Shown piece after piece: positions 16,167 through 27,093 of a DNA stretch of 64,000 nucleotides (the stretch's first letter is position 1; every line of letters begins with the position of its first letter). The DNA is from Ancylobacter radicis (lineage in GTDB: Bacteria; Pseudomonadota; Alphaproteobacteria; Rhizobiales; Xanthobacteraceae): NCBI RefSeq assembly GCF_018449475.1, contig NZ_JAHCQH010000016.1:124001-188000 (forward strand), in the 5' to 3' direction. The notes under the pieces were generated by a model that did no database searches, was not told the origin of the DNA, and was given only the letters and a program-made list of their open reading frames with translations. Position numbers and translations under genes: made by a program.

Positions 16167-17479
16167 GCAAACTACCTTCGGTGCCCTTGAGCGATCGAGA
16201 TTCGTTTTCGCTCGTAAGCGGACTTTGGAAAGGCATGCGTTCGCCGTTGGAGGCGTCTGCTGTTCTTCGAAGCACAAATTTTAGAGGCGACGGCCTGTTG
16301 GACTATTCCGATATCGCTGAACTCGAAGTTGAGACGCGCCTCTTAGCTGACCGTCGTCTATCGCCTGGAGACATCATAATCGAACGGTCAGGCGGAGGAC
16401 CGAAGCAGCCTGTGGGACGCGTGGGCTACTTTGATCCTCCTAATAATCGAGTGTTTTGCACAAGCAATTTTACCACCGCTATCCGTGTCGTCGATCCAGA
16501 GAGGTTCGATTCGAAATACGTCTCCCTCTACCTTCACGCGCTATACAAATCGGGTGCCACAGAAACGCTCCAACGAGCGACAACTGGTATTCGAAATCTC
16601 GACTGGAACGAGTATCTCAAGTTCGAGGTACCGGCGCTTTCTATCGAAGAGCAACGTGCAATTGTGAGATTGATCGGAGCATCACGAGAAGCTTATCAAC
16701 TCGAAGAAGCTCAGATCGATAATTTCTTGGAAATCAAGCGCGCTACAATGCGCGATGTATTTACCAGAGGCCTAAGAAATAAAGAGCAAAAAGAAACTGA
16801 ATTCGGGCTTGTTCCAGATAGTTGGCAGCCTCTGGCACTAGACCATTGTGCGACCGTGCAAACAGGTGTCGCAAAAGGACGCAAATTTTCTGACGCTGAG
16901 ATGGTGGACGTGCCCTATCTGCGTGTTGCCAACGTTCAGGATGGTCACCTTGATCTCTCTGAGATGAAGCAAATCCATATTCGCCGGTCTGAGGTGGAGA
17001 GGTATCGTCTACAAACTGGCGATGTGGTTCTCACGGAGGGCGGCGACTTCGACAAACTCGGACGCGGCTTCATTTGGCGCGGCGAGTTGGACCTCTGCGT
17101 TCATCAAAATCATGTCTTCGCAGTGCGGCCAGATCGTAAGCGCCTTCTGCCTGAGTTTTTCGCCTACCTCGCGCAAAGCGCTTATGGCAAAGCCTACTTC
17201 CTGAAGGTTGCTCACAAGACGACCAATCTTGCGTGCATCAACAGCACCAAGCTGAAGGCATTTCCTGTTCTGATACCGCCTACGCTGGAAGAACAGCGCG
17301 AGATCGTCGAGATTCTCGACGCCATCGATCAGAAAATTGGCCTGCATCAGCGAAAGCGAGCCGTGCTCGAAGACCTGTTCAAGGCGCTACTGCACAAGCT
17401 GATGACCGGCGAAATCCGCGTGGCCGATCTCGATTTGTCGGCGCTCAGCAACGCTCCGCTCGAAGGAGTAGCGGCATGA
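16163..17479 (+). CDS. hsdS: Type I restriction specificity subunit HsdS
   Basis: 438 residues from ATG 16163 (ATGA overlap with hsdM). Two target-recognition domains are separated by conserved helices: the first TRD ends near [19 protein letters not shown], and the second ends near [19 protein letters not shown] followed by [18 protein letters not shown]. Each half recognises one part of a bipartite DNA site. The TRD-coding parts (about 16200-16900) are more AT-rich than the rest of the operon, as expected for specificity genes that exchange horizontally. Confidence 0.93.
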   Translation: MSKLPSVPLSDRDSFSLVSGLWKGMRSPLEASAVLRSTNFRGDGLLDYSDIAELEVETRLLADRRLSPGDIIIERSGGGPKQPVGRVGYFDPPNNRVFCTSNFTTAIRVVDPERFDSKYVSLYLHALYKSGATETLQRATTGIRNLDWNEYLKFEVPALSIEEQRAIVRLIGASREAYQLEEAQIDNFLEIKRATMRDVFTRGLRNKEQKETEFGLVPDSWQPLALDHCATVQTGVAKGRKFSDAEMVDVPYLRVANVQDGHLDLSEMKQIHIRRSEVERYRLQTGDVVLTEGGDFDKLGRGFIWRGELDLCVHQNHVFAVRPDRKRLLPEFFAYLAQSAYGKAYFLKVAHKTTNLACINSTKLKAFPVLIPPTLEEQREIVEILDAIDQKIGLHQRKRAVLEDLFKALLHKLMTGEIRVADLDLSALSNAPLEGVAA

Positions 17480-20406
17480 GCGACCTCAAGATCAGCGAAG
17501 CCGGCACCGTTCAGTTTCCGATGGTGAAGCACGCCGCCGAAATCGGCTGGACGCCGCTCACGCCGGAAGTCGCTAAACAGAAGCGCGGCGGCGAAGCGGG
17601 AATGCTGCTACGCGACGAGCTCGAAGCGAAGCTCTCGGAGTTCAACCCTTGGCTTTCGGCCGATGCGCTGCGCTCGATCATCGAGACGCTCGACGCCATC
17701 CCGGCAACGGTCGATGGCAACCGCGAAATGCTGATGTGGCTGCGTGGCGAACGCGGCTGGTACGACGAAGACGAAAAGCGCCATCGCCGCGTTCAGCTGA
17801 TCGATTTCGATCATCCCGACGCCAACGAATTTCACGTCTCATGGGAATGGACGCTGAAGCCGCCCGCCCGTAAAGGCAACAGGGCGGACGTGATGTTTCT
17901 CATCAACGGCGTGCCGGTCTGCATCGTCGAACACAAGAACCCGAAGGACGGTGACGCCATCGAACGCGGCATCAAGCAGCTGCGCCGCTATGAAATCGAG
18001 ACGCCGGAACTGATCGGCGCCCCGCAGATCTTCAACGTCACGCACCTGCTCGACTATTGGTATGGTGTCACCTGGAACGCCACCCGCCGCGACATGGCGC
18101 GCTGGAAGCAGACGCCGGACGAAGCCTATCGCTTCGCGGTGCAGGCATTCTTCGAACGCACGGATTTCCTGCGCACGCTCCAGCACTGGATTCTGTTCTA
18201 TGTTCAGGACAGCGAGACGCGGAAATCTATCCTGCGCCAGCACCAGCGCCGCGCCATCGATGCGATCGTCGCCCGCTGCGCTGATCCCACCAAGACCCGC
18301 GGCCTTGTCTGGCACACGCAAGGGTCCGGCAAGACGTTCACGCTGCTCACGGCCGCGAAGCTGATCCTCGAACAGAAGGAGCGCTTCCAGAACGGGACGG
18401 TGATCCTCGTCGTTGATCGCACTGAGCTTGAAGGGCAATTGAAGGGCTGGGTCGAGCGGGTGCTCGGCGAAATGCAGAACCAGGATATCGCCATCAAGCG
18501 GGCGAACACCAAGGCCGAGCTTCAGCAGCTTCTCGACGCCGACTTTCGCGGCCTGATCATCGCGATGATCCATAAGTTCGAGGCGATCCGAAAAGATTCA
18601 TCCGTCCGCGACAACATCTATGTGTTCATCGACGAAGCTCACCGGTCGGTCGCAAAGGATCTCGGCACCTATCTCATGGCGTCGGTGCCGAACGCCACCA
18701 TCATCGGCTTCACTGGCACGCCGATCGCCAACACCGAACAGGGCACGGGCACGTTCAAGATTTTCGGCGCCGAGGACGAAACCGGTTATCTCGACAAATA
18801 TTCGATCAAAGAATCGATCGCCGACGAAACCACACTGCCGATCAAGCACGTCCTGGCGCCAAGCGAGATGACGGTGCCGGTTGACCGGCTGGACAAGGAG
18901 TTCTTCGAACTCGCCGCCGCCGAGAGCGTGACCGACATCGAGGAGCTGAACAAGGTTCTGGATCGGGCCGTGGGCCTTCGCGCCTTCTTGAAGGCGGATG
19001 ATCGCGTCGCAAAGGTGGCCGCATTCGTCGCCGAGCACTTCAGAGAAAACGTGCTGCCGCTCGGCTACAAGGCGTTTGTGGTCGCGGTCGATCGCGAGGC
19101 CTGCGCCAAATACAAGCAGGCGCTCGACAAGCTGCTGCCGCCGGAATGGACCGAAGCCGTCTATACGGAAAACGCCGCCGACGTGGTGGATAGGCCGCTG
19201 GTCGCCCAGCTGCAACTCAGTGACGAACGCGAGGAAGATGTCCGCCTGCTGTTCAAGAAGGCCGACAAGAACCCGAAAATCCTGATCGTTACCGACAAGC
19301 TGCTCACCGGCTATGACGCGCCGCTGCTCTACTGTCTCTATCTCGACAAGCCGATGCGGGATCACGTTCTGCTTCAAGCGGTCGCCCGTGTGAACCGGCC
19401 ATATGTCGACAAGGAAGGCATTCAGAAGAAGATCGGCCTCGTCATCGATTTTGTCGGCGTGCTGCGCGAACTCAAGAAGGCCCTGCAATTCGACTCGTCA
19501 GATGTCGATGGGGTGATCGAGGATCTCGATCTCCTGATGAAGGACTTCCTGGAAAAGATCGCAAAGGCTTCCGTCGACTATCTCGATGCCGGCGAAGGCG
19601 GCGATGCCGACGAACGCCTAGAACGGCTCGTCTATGGCCGTTTCCTGGAGCCGGAACCGCGAAAGGCGTTCTTTGAGGCCTACAAGGATATCGAGAACCT
19701 TTGGGAAATTCTGTCGCCGTCAAAAGAACTCGTCGACCACATCGGCACGTTCAAGCGGCTGGCGCAGCTCTACGCCGCGGTGCGCAACGCTTATGCTGAC
19801 AAGATCGGGTTCGTGGCGGACCTTGCCTACAAGACGCGCCAGCTCGTTGAGCAGAACGCAACGCAGGATGGCCTGGGCCGCCTGACTAAAAGCGTCACCT
19901 TTGATGTCAAAACGCTTGAGGCCTTGCGCTCGGACAAGGGTTCCGACGAAGGCAAGGTGTTCAATCTCGTTCGGGGCTTGCAGAAGGAGATCGACGACAA
20001 CGCTGAGGCCGCGCCGGTGCTTCAGCCGCTAAAGGATCGTGCCGAGCGTATTCTCAAAGACCTCGAGAACCGGAACACGACCGGCCTCGCTGCGATGGAC
20101 CTCCTTGCCGCGCTGGCCACTGAGAAGGACGCCGCATCAAAGGCCGCAAAAGACACGGGCCTAACGCCGAAGGCCTTCGCTGCCTTCTGGGCGCTTCGAG
20201 AAAACCCGGCGCTGAAGAGCAGTGGAATCGATGCGCTTGAACTGGCCAAGGAGATCGAAAAGCTCTTGGCGCGGTTCCCGAACGCGAGGGTCAATCCCGA
20301 CGAACAGCGGCAGCTTCGTGCATCGCTATATCGGCCGCTGATCAGCCTACCAAAAGATGCCCGCGCCAGCGTCGTTGATCTGATCATGGCGAACGTGTTG
20401 GGCTAA
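17476..20406 (+). CDS. hsdR: Type I restriction endonuclease subunit HsdR
   Basis: 976 residues from ATG 17476 (ATGA overlap with hsdS). The N-terminal nuclease domain includes [18 protein letters not shown], where the Glu and Lys fit the PD-(D/E)xK motif. The SF2 motor has Walker A QGSGKT (about residue 283), DEAH (about 385) and motif VI-like VARVNRPY. It translocates DNA and cleaves at a distance when the site is unmethylated. The length is normal and no frameshift is visible, so the system looks intact. Confidence 0.95.
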   Translation: MSDLKISEAGTVQFPMVKHAAEIGWTPLTPEVAKQKRGGEAGMLLRDELEAKLSEFNPWLSADALRSIIETLDAIPATVDGNREMLMWLRGERGWYDEDEKRHRRVQLIDFDHPDANEFHVSWEWTLKPPARKGNRADVMFLINGVPVCIVEHKNPKDGDAIERGIKQLRRYEIETPELIGAPQIFNVTHLLDYWYGVTWNATRRDMARWKQTPDEAYRFAVQAFFERTDFLRTLQHWILFYVQDSETRKSILRQHQRRAIDAIVARCADPTKTRGLVWHTQGSGKTFTLLTAAKLILEQKERFQNGTVILVVDRTELEGQLKGWVERVLGEMQNQDIAIKRANTKAELQQLLDADFRGLIIAMIHKFEAIRKDSSVRDNIYVFIDEAHRSVAKDLGTYLMASVPNATIIGFTGTPIANTEQGTGTFKIFGAEDETGYLDKYSIKESIADETTLPIKHVLAPSEMTVPVDRLDKEFFELAAAESVTDIEELNKVLDRAVGLRAFLKADDRVAKVAAFVAEHFRENVLPLGYKAFVVAVDREACAKYKQALDKLLPPEWTEAVYTENAADVVDRPLVAQLQLSDEREEDVRLLFKKADKNPKILIVTDKLLTGYDAPLLYCLYLDKPMRDHVLLQAVARVNRPYVDKEGIQKKIGLVIDFVGVLRELKKALQFDSSDVDGVIEDLDLLMKDFLEKIAKASVDYLDAGEGGDADERLERLVYGRFLEPEPRKAFFEAYKDIENLWEILSPSKELVDHIGTFKRLAQLYAAVRNAYADKIGFVADLAYKTRQLVEQNATQDGLGRLTKSVTFDVKTLEALRSDKGSDEGKVFNLVRGLQKEIDDNAEAAPVLQPLKDRAERILKDLENRNTTGLAAMDLLAALATEKDAASKAAKDTGLTPKAFAAFWALRENPALKSSGIDALELAKEIEKLLARFPNARVNPDEQRQLRASLYRPLISLPKDARASVVDLIMANVLG

Positions 20407-20416
20407 TGATTTGGTC

Positions 20417-20734
20417 ATGGCAAAGTATCTATCAGAACAAGACGCGCTCAAACAGCGCGTCGCCCGATGGGCGATCAAGCTAAGAGTTAATCCCCGCCTT
20501 GTCCGCGTTCAACGGATGACGCGCAAATGGGGTTCGTGCTCAAGCGCGGGCACGATCACGCTGGCGGCCGACCTTCTCGATGAGCCGGACAGCTTCCAGG
20601 ATTTCGTCGTTGCCCACGAACTGCTTCACCTGCGCGTGCCGAACCACGGCCGCCTGTTCAAGGCGTTGATGACTGCGCATGTGCCTGGCTGGCGATCCCT
20701 TGAGGTCTCGCGCCCCAACAGGGCTGCTCTTTAG
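20417..20734 (+). CDS. YgjP-type (DUF45/WLM-like) zinc metalloprotease
   Basis: 105 residues from ATG 20417 (a TTG at 20411 is possible). The zinc motif is [11 protein letters not shown] (HExxH plus a third His), the signature of the YgjP/DUF45 family, and [12 protein letters not shown] is the conserved N-terminal part. Short YgjP proteins are frequent directly after hsdR. A link to turnover or control of the restriction complex is suspected but not shown. It starts 10 bp after hsdR and is probably the last gene of the operon. Confidence 0.85.
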   Translation: MAKYLSEQDALKQRVARWAIKLRVNPRLVRVQRMTRKWGSCSSAGTITLAADLLDEPDSFQDFVVAHELLHLRVPNHGRLFKALMTAHVPGWRSLEVSRPNRAAL

Positions 20735-20789
20735 TGACGGTTCGTGTTTCTGAATGGCCCAAAAAACGGACACAGTGCGGACACAAGCA

Positions 20790-20822
20790 AAAGCCCCGCT
20801 GGCGAGAGCCAAGCGGGGCTTT
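20790..20822 (-). terminator. Terminator of the initiator tRNA gene
   Basis: An 11-bp stem AAAGCCCCGCT/AGCGGGGCTTT encloses an 11-nt loop. On the minus strand it ends in GGGGCTTTTGCTTG. It lies 30 bp beyond the tRNA 3' end and would also stop hsd operon transcription coming from the left. Confidence 0.75.
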
Positions 20823-20852
20823 GCATAAGCTGTTGAATTAGCTTTTGTATTT

Positions 20853-20929
<77 letters not shown>

Positions 20930-21082
20930 TCAGAGCCGGGGGACACCAGGGCGCCACCGACGCCGGGTATCTAGCAATCCGCATGGCCAATTGAAAGGGG
21001 GGCGGCGTCGTTTTTGTCATCGCAGCGTCGCAGCCTGTGCCAAGATGGCGTTCAAACCGTTGAGCCGCAAGGACAAAGCGAG

Positions 21083-21982
21083 ATGAGCGAAACTGTGCAT
21101 GGCCGCTCTGCGTCCGCCGATACCCCGCCACCGCTATCATCCCCGACGGTATTTAAGAGGCCGTTCGATCAGGCCGCTACCGAGGCGGAGGCGGCTCTGG
21201 GGCTGGAAGACCCGGTGCGGGCGGTGCATGAGTTGCGCAAGGCGTTCAAGCGGCTGCGGGCTTTGCTGCGGCTGGTCGATGGAGAGCATCGGGCCGAGGC
21301 GAAGGCGTTGCGCGCGGCACTGGGGGAGGTGGCGCGCCGGCTGGCCGGGGCGCGCGATACGCAGGCGCGACGCGATGCGTTGGTTGATCTCACGGCTAAA
21401 TCATACCTCTCGGCATCGGCGCACCGCGCTGCCGCGCGCGCGCTGGCGGCGGGAGGCGCACATGAGGCGGTTGGGCTCGCGCCGCATCGGGATGATCTTA
21501 CCTCCCTCGTCGCCGCCTGCCGCGACGCGGGGCCGCGCTTTGCTGCCAGCATGGACCGCACGGCGCTGCTGCGCGCCCTGCGCGATGAATATGCGCGCGG
21601 CCGGCGGCTGGTGCGCCATGTCGACCCCACTGAGCCCGAGAGCCTGCATGAGCTGCGCAAGGCTGTGGTGGCGCAACGCTACCAGATGGAACTGGTGAGC
21701 GAGGCCTGGCCGGCGCTCGGCAAGGTGTGGGTCGGGGAATTGCAGCGCCTGCGGGAGAAGCTCGGCAAGCATCAGGACCTCGCGGTGCTCGCCGCCGAAC
21801 TCGCCAGCCTGCCGGCGGGGCGGCAGGGCTGGCGGCAGCCGCTGGCCGACGCCATCGCCGCGCGTCAGCATCGCCTGGTGCTCTCGGCCCTGCGGCTGCA
21901 CCGGCGGCTGTTCGCGGAAAAGCCGCGCGCCTTCCGTCAGCGGATCGCTGCCTATTTGAAACCTGTATCCGAAAAGGAATAA
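21083..21982 (+). CDS. CHAD domain protein
   Basis: 299 residues from ATG 21083. Two helical CHAD repeats carry the conserved His/Arg/Lys pattern: VHELRKAFKRLRALLRLV (about residues 46-63) and LHELRKAVVAQRYQMELV further on. CHAD proteins bind polyphosphate and can target polyphosphate granules. No CYTH partner lies nearby. This is the first gene on the chromosomal side of the tRNA. An open stretch upstream of this start lacks family character and overlaps the sequence before the ribosome site. Confidence 0.85.
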   Translation: MSETVHGRSASADTPPPLSSPTVFKRPFDQAATEAEAALGLEDPVRAVHELRKAFKRLRALLRLVDGEHRAEAKALRAALGEVARRLAGARDTQARRDALVDLTAKSYLSASAHRAAARALAAGGAHEAVGLAPHRDDLTSLVAACRDAGPRFAASMDRTALLRALRDEYARGRRLVRHVDPTEPESLHELRKAVVAQRYQMELVSEAWPALGKVWVGELQRLREKLGKHQDLAVLAAELASLPAGRQGWRQPLADAIAARQHRLVLSALRLHRRLFAEKPRAFRQRIAAYLKPVSEKE

Positions 21983-22035
21983 AAAGACCGCGCCGGTCTC
22001 TCGCCTCACCGCACCTCGTCCGCAGGAGTGCGCCC

Positions 22036-22962
22036 ATGTTCGTCCGCCAGATGCACTATCTCGTCGCGCTGTCGCGCGAGAAGCATTTCGGCCGGGCGGC
22101 TCACGCCTGCAATGTGACCCAGCCGACGCTTTCCGCCGGCATCCGCAAGCTGGAGCAGGAACTGGGCCTACCGATTGTGGTGCGTGGGCACCGCTTTCTC
22201 GGCTTCACGGCGGAGGGCGAGCGGGTGCTGGGCTGGGCCCGGCAGATCGCCGCGGATTATGAGAGCCTGCGGCAGGAAAAGGCGGAAACCGGAGCCGGTC
22301 TATCGGGCACGCTGCGCGTCGGCGCCATTCCGGCCGCGACCGCCGCCGCCCCGGCATTGCTGGCGCCGTTCCGCGACCGGTATCCCGATGTGAAGGTGCA
22401 GATGCTGACCCTGAGTTCGGCCGCGATCCAGCGCGGGCTGGACGAACTCGATCTCGACGCCGGCATCACCTATCTGGAGAACGAGCCGCTCAACCGGGTG
22501 CGGCGGCTGGAACTCTATGTCGAGCGTTATGTCTTCGTGACGCGCGCTGACGATTCTCTGGCCCGCCGCCGCTCGCTGCGCTGGGAAGAGGCGGCGCGCC
22601 AGCCACTGTGCCTGCTCACGCCGGACATGCAGAACCGCCGCATCATCGACCATGTGATGGTCGAGGCCGGGCTCGCGGCGCAGCCGGCCATCGAGACCAA
22701 CTCCTTCATGGGCGTGTGGTCCTTCGTGCGGCGCGGGCCGTGGACCAGCATCGTGCCGGAGGCAAGCTTCCGGGGACTCGGCGATGCCGGTGATCTCGTC
22801 GCCGTGCCGCTGGTCGATCCTGTCCATGTACAGCCGGTGGGTCTGGTGCTGACGGAGCGTGATCCTCTCAGTCCTGTGGCGGGAGCCTTGCTGAAATTCG
22901 CTCGCTCTCTTCAACGTGGCGGAGTTGAGAGCATTAATTTACTTCAGAATGATTTAAATTAA
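22036..22962 (+). CDS. LysR-family regulator next to formate dehydrogenase
   Basis: 308 residues from ATG 22036. The winged helix-turn-helix is at residues about 1-60 (FVRQMHYLVALSREKHFG, then VTQPTLSAGIRKLEQELG). The effector-binding domain follows, with the opening GTLRVGAIPAATAAAP. A ribosome site CGCAGGAGTGCGCCC precedes the ATG. The next gene on the same strand encodes NAD-dependent formate dehydrogenase, so this is a likely activator of formate oxidation; the regulatory link is inferred from position only. Confidence 0.9.
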   Translation: MFVRQMHYLVALSREKHFGRAAHACNVTQPTLSAGIRKLEQELGLPIVVRGHRFLGFTAEGERVLGWARQIAADYESLRQEKAETGAGLSGTLRVGAIPAATAAAPALLAPFRDRYPDVKVQMLTLSSAAIQRGLDELDLDAGITYLENEPLNRVRRLELYVERYVFVTRADDSLARRRSLRWEEAARQPLCLLTPDMQNRRIIDHVMVEAGLAAQPAIETNSFMGVWSFVRRGPWTSIVPEASFRGLGDAGDLVAVPLVDPVHVQPVGLVLTERDPLSPVAGALLKFARSLQRGGVESINLLQNDLN

Positions 22963-23219
22963 ACGATCTTCATCGACGCCATCTATCAATTGTTGCTCCC
23001 TTTCAATTTGCACGTTGGCGCGTCGACCGGCAGTCTCATCATGTCGATCCGGGGCGGTTCGCAGACCCAGCCGGACGATGTGGAGGATGCCCGCCGCACT
23101 GCGCTCCGATCCAGCGGCACGCTGGAGCGCGTGCCGGTAGCCAGGCTGTGATGGCTTGAACGGTCTGCCGTGCGCACGGCGGAAGCGTCCCCGCTTACCC
23201 CAAGGAGAGGAGACGCCCC

Positions 23220-24425
23220 ATGGCCAAGGTTCTGTGCGTTCTGTACGACGATCCGATCGACGGCTACCCCACGACCTATGCGCGCGACGATCTGCCGAAG
23301 ATCGACCATTATCCGGGCGGCCAGACCCTGCCGACCCCGAAGGCCATCGACTTCACGCCCGGCACGCTGCTCGGCTCGGTCTCCGGCGAGCTCGGCCTGC
23401 GCAAATATCTGGAATCGCAGGGCCACACGCTGGTCGTGACCTCCGACAAGGACGGCCCGGATTCGGTGTTCGAGAAGGAACTGGTCGACGCCGATGTGGT
23501 GATCTCCCAGCCCTTCTGGCCGGCCTATCTGACGCCCGAGCGCATCGCCAAGGCGAAGAATCTCAAGCTGGCGCTCACCGCCGGCATCGGCTCGGACCAT
23601 GTCGATCTTCAGGCCGCCATCGACCGCAACATCACGGTCGCGGAAATCACCTACTGCAACTCGATCAGCGTCGCCGAGCATGTGGTGATGATGATCCTCG
23701 GCCTCGTGCGCAACTACATCCCCTCGCATGACTGGGCCCGCAAGGGCGGCTGGAACATCGCCGATTGCGTGGCGCATTCCTATGATCTGGAAGCGATGAG
23801 CGTCGGCACCGTGGCGGCCGGCCGCATCGGCCTCGCCGTGCTGCGCCGCCTCGCGCCCTTCGACGTGAAGCTGCACTACACCGACCGTCACCGCCTGCCG
23901 GAATCGGTGGAGAAGGAGCTGAACCTCACCTTCCACGCCACGCGCGAGGAGATGTACCCGCATTGCGACGTGGTGACGCTGAACTGCCCGCTGCACCCCG
24001 AAACCGAGCACATGATCAATGACGAGACGCTGAAGCTGTTCAAGCGCGGCGCCTATATCGTCAACACGGCGCGCGGCAAGCTGTGCGACCGCGACGCCAT
24101 TGCCCGTGCGATGGAAAGCGGCCAACTGGCGGGTTATGCGGGCGATGTGTGGTTCCCGCAGCCGGCGCCGCAGGATCACCCCTGGCGCACGATGAAGTGG
24201 AACGGCATGACGCCGCACATTTCCGGCACCTCGCTGACCGCCCAGACCCGCTATGCGGCCGGCACGCGCGAAATCCTCGAATGCTTCTTCGAGGGAAGGG
24301 CGATCCGCGACGAGTACCTGATCGTGCAGGGCGGCGCGCTCGCCGGCACCGGGGCGCATTCCTACTCCAAGGGCAATGCCACCGGCGGCTCGGAAGAGGC
24401 GGCGAAGTTCAAGAAGGCGGGCTGA
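23220..24425 (+). CDS. fdh: NAD-dependent formate dehydrogenase
   Basis: 401 residues, the size and near-identical motif pattern of the Pseudomonas sp. 101-type enzyme. It oxidises formate to CO2 with NAD+, the last energy-yielding step of C1 metabolism. Family-known residues are present, offset by one for the initiator Met: Asn147, the nucleotide motif TVAAGRIG (198-204), the NAD-specifying Asp222 in YTDRHR, catalytic Arg285, and the Gln314/His333 pair. The strong ribosome site AAGGAGAGGAGACGCCCC precedes the ATG. The gene stands alone behind a 257-bp gap after the LysR gene and ends in a clear terminator. It is soluble and metal-free, unlike the selenoenzyme encoded later in the window. Confidence 0.97.
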   Translation: MAKVLCVLYDDPIDGYPTTYARDDLPKIDHYPGGQTLPTPKAIDFTPGTLLGSVSGELGLRKYLESQGHTLVVTSDKDGPDSVFEKELVDADVVISQPFWPAYLTPERIAKAKNLKLALTAGIGSDHVDLQAAIDRNITVAEITYCNSISVAEHVVMMILGLVRNYIPSHDWARKGGWNIADCVAHSYDLEAMSVGTVAAGRIGLAVLRRLAPFDVKLHYTDRHRLPESVEKELNLTFHATREEMYPHCDVVTLNCPLHPETEHMINDETLKLFKRGAYIVNTARGKLCDRDAIARAMESGQLAGYAGDVWFPQPAPQDHPWRTMKWNGMTPHISGTSLTAQTRYAAGTREILECFFEGRAIRDEYLIVQGGALAGTGAHSYSKGNATGGSEEAAKFKKAG

Positions 24426-24522
24426 CCATCCGCCTCAACGGGCGGTGCTGGACGCGGCGCCGCCCGCTTCACTTCTGACGGCGCCGTCCCTTCGGCACCG
24501 TCGCCCCCCGAACTTCCTCTCG

Positions 24523-24554
24523 GCGCTGGCTCGCTCGCGAACCGGCGCTTTTTT
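24523..24554 (+). terminator. Rho-independent terminator after fdh
   Basis: Stem GCGCTGG/CCGGCGC (one G-U pair) with a 12-nt loop, then TTTTTT. It lies in the 130-bp gap between the convergent fdh and E1-type genes. Confidence 0.75.
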
Positions 24555-24555
24555 G

Positions 24556-26964
24556 TCAACCGCCGACGGTGCTAAGATACTGGATGGGTCGCCCCGGCGC
24601 GACGGCCTGCGCGGCGCGGACGATGCCCTGCGCGTCCAGCCCGTAATGGCGGTAAAGGTCCGCCAGCGTGCCGGTCTGGCCGAATTTTTCCACACCCAGC
24701 GCCCGCGTGCGGTGGCCATGGACGGCGCCGAGCCAGCCGAGCGTCGCGGGATGGCCGTCGACGAGGGTTATGAGCGCGCAGCCCGCCGGCACCTCGGCGA
24801 GCAGCGCCTCGACAGGACTGGGCGGCGACGCCGCGCCATCCTCCCGCGCCCGCTGCGCGGCGTTCCAGCCGGCATGGAGCCGGTCGGCCGAGGTGATGGC
24901 GAGCAGGCCTACATCGCGCCGGTCCTCCGCCATGAGCCCGACCGCCTCGACGGCTTCCGGCGCCAGCGCGCCCTGATAGGCGATGACGACCTGCGCGTTC
25001 GGCCCCGGCCGACGCAGCCAGTAGCCGCCCTTGACGATGTCGGCCGCCAGCGCCGCGTTCATGGTGCGCGCGGGCTGGTCGATGGTGCGGGTGGAAAGCC
25101 GCAGATAGAGCGACTGGCCGTCCTCTTCCTGAAGATTCACCAGCCCGTGCCGCAGGATGACCGCGAGTTCGTCGACAAAGGCCGGCTCGAAGCTCGCCAG
25201 CCCGTCCTGTGCCATGCCGATCAGCGGGGTGGCGATGGACTGGTGCGCGCCGCCTTCCGGCGCCAGCGTCACGCCCGAGGGCGTCGCGGCGATGATGAAG
25301 CGGGCGTCCTGGTAGCAGGCATAGTTCAGCGCATCGAGACCGCGCTCGATGAAGGGATCATAGAGCGTGCCGATGGGCAGCAGCCGCTCGCCGAATAGCG
25401 AATGGGAGAGGCCGAGCGCCGAGAGCATGATGAACAGGTTCATCTCGGCGATGCCGAGTTCGAGATGCTGGCCCTTGGGCGAGAATTCCCAGTTGAAGGT
25501 GGAGGGGATGCGTTCCTTCTTGAACGTGTCCGCCAGTTCCTCGCGGGCGAACAGGCCGCGCCGGTTCACGAAGCCGCCGAGATTGGTCGAGACCGTCACA
25601 TCCGGCGAGGTGGTGACGAGGCGGCTGGCAAAGGCGCTGTCCTGCTTGCCGATCTCATTGAGCAGCAAGCCGAAACCCTGCTGGGTCGACATCGCCGGCT
25701 GGAGCGGCACGTCGAGCGTCTCCGGCACGGTAATGCGCGGCGCTTGATGCCGGCGGGTGCCCTTGGCGTTGAAGGGCACGGCCTTGAGGAACGCCTCAAA
25801 GCCGGCGGCGGGCTTTGTGAGGCCTTCGAACTTCTCCCATTCATGGCCGGGGCGCACGCCATGGCGGGCGCGCAGGCTCTCCACCTGCGCCGGTGTCATG
25901 AGACCGGCATGGTTGTCCTTATGGCCGGCGAGGGGCAGGCCGAAGCCCTTGATGGTGTAGGCGATGAAGCAGACCGGCCGGTCATGGGTGCGGGCCTGCG
26001 CGAAGGCGTCGATCAGGGAGGGCAGATCATGCCCGCCGAGATTGCCCATGAGCGCGGCGAGTTCCTCATCCGTGCGGCGCTCGATCAGCGCGGTGACCGG
26101 GCCCTGATCGCCGATCTCGTCGAGCAGGCGCTTTCGCCACGCCGCGCCGCCCTGGAAGGTAAGCGCCGAGTAGAGCTGGTTCGGGCAGGAATCGATCCAG
26201 TCGCGCAGCGCCTCGCCGCCCGGCTCGGCGAAGGCGGCCTGCTGCAGGCGGCCATGTTTGAGGATGACGACATCCCAGCCGAAATTGCGGAAAATGCTCT
26301 CGAAACGCTGCCACAGCCCCTCGCGGACCACGGCATCAAGGCTCTGGCGGTTGTAGTCGACGATCCACCAGGTGTTGCGCAGGCCGTGCTTCCAGCCCTC
26401 CAGCAGCGCCTCGAAGATGTTGCCCTCGTCCATCTCGGCATCGCCGACCAGGGCGACCATCTTGCCTTCCGGGCCATGGCCCAAACCCGCTCCTGACAGC
26501 CCCTTGGCGGTCAGGTAATCCTGAACCAGGGACGCGAACAGCGTCTGCGCCACGCCGAGGCCGACCGAGCCGGTGGAGAAATCGACGTCGTCCACGTCCT
26601 TGGTGCGCGAGGGATAGGACTGCGCGCCCTTATAGCCGCGGAAATTCTCCAGCTTCGCCCGCGTCTGGTTGCCGAGCAGATACTGGATGGCGTGGAAGAT
26701 CGGGCTGGCATGGGGCTTTACCGCCACCCGGTCCTGCGGCCGCAGCGCGTTGAGATAGAGCGCGGTCATGATGGTGGCGAGCGAGGCGGAGGAGGCCTGA
26801 TGGCCGCCGACCTTCAGCCCGTCGACATTGGGCCGGATGTGATTGGCGTTGTGGATGGTCCAGGTCGCCAGCCAGAGGATCTTGCGCTCCAGCTCCTCCA
26901 GCAGCGCGAGATCGGCGGTGGTGTGGGCGGTCGGCTTGTGGGCGGTTGGCTTCTTGGCGGCCAT
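24556..26964 (-). CDS. Stand-alone E1-type thiamine-diphosphate dehydrogenase (AceE/MdeB-like)
   Basis: 802 residues, shorter than AceE (about 890) but of the same single-chain E1/transketolase type. The thiamine-diphosphate motif is VGDAEMDEGNIFEAL, closed by VDYNRQSLD. The pyrimidine domain has the catalytic-Glu region EFSPKGQHLELGIAEMN, and a transketolase C-terminal domain follows. The family decarboxylates 2-oxoacids and acylates a lipoyl E2, but no E2 or E3 gene is near. MdeB-type paralogues (2-oxobutyrate, linked to methionine or threonine breakdown) sit beside Lrp-type regulators, and here an Lrp/AsnC gene is divergent 129 bp away. The substrate cannot be read from sequence. The N-terminus has a repeated KPTAHKPTAHT stretch. 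Confidence 0.8.
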   Translation of the reverse strand: MAAKKPTAHKPTAHTTADLALLEELERKILWLATWTIHNANHIRPNVDGLKVGGHQASSASLATIMTALYLNALRPQDRVAVKPHASPIFHAIQYLLGNQTRAKLENFRGYKGAQSYPSRTKDVDDVDFSTGSVGLGVAQTLFASLVQDYLTAKGLSGAGLGHGPEGKMVALVGDAEMDEGNIFEALLEGWKHGLRNTWWIVDYNRQSLDAVVREGLWQRFESIFRNFGWDVVILKHGRLQQAAFAEPGGEALRDWIDSCPNQLYSALTFQGGAAWRKRLLDEIGDQGPVTALIERRTDEELAALMGNLGGHDLPSLIDAFAQARTHDRPVCFIAYTIKGFGLPLAGHKDNHAGLMTPAQVESLRARHGVRPGHEWEKFEGLTKPAAGFEAFLKAVPFNAKGTRRHQAPRITVPETLDVPLQPAMSTQQGFGLLLNEIGKQDSAFASRLVTTSPDVTVSTNLGGFVNRRGLFAREELADTFKKERIPSTFNWEFSPKGQHLELGIAEMNLFIMLSALGLSHSLFGERLLPIGTLYDPFIERGLDALNYACYQDARFIIAATPSGVTLAPEGGAHQSIATPLIGMAQDGLASFEPAFVDELAVILRHGLVNLQEEDGQSLYLRLSTRTIDQPARTMNAALAADIVKGGYWLRRPGPNAQVVIAYQGALAPEAVEAVGLMAEDRRDVGLLAITSADRLHAGWNAAQRAREDGAASPPSPVEALLAEVPAGCALITLVDGHPATLGWLGAVHGHRTRALGVEKFGQTGTLADLYRHYGLDAQGIVRAAQAVAPGRPIQYLSTVGG

Positions 26965-27093
26965 GCGCGCGCTCCCGGTAACGCTAGGTTAGATAGGCTA
27001 GCGCCGGCCGCCTGCGGGTTGCAGCTATTCTTGGCCAGTTATGCGGGCTAGATTGGCGAAACCAGCCATCAGATGCGGCTTTCGGGGTGAATC

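Noticed and set aside
20411..20416. TTG start for the YgjP-type gene
   Set aside because: The ATG six bases later is more likely and no ribosome site favours TTG.
23041..23151. 36-codon plus-strand frame between the LysR gene and fdh
   Set aside because: No ribosome site and no recognisable family; it may just be open by chance in the fdh leader. Otherwise nothing definite was seen in 22963-23219.
22986..24359. 457-codon minus-strand frame opposite fdh
   Set aside because: Antisense to one of the best-conserved genes in the window.
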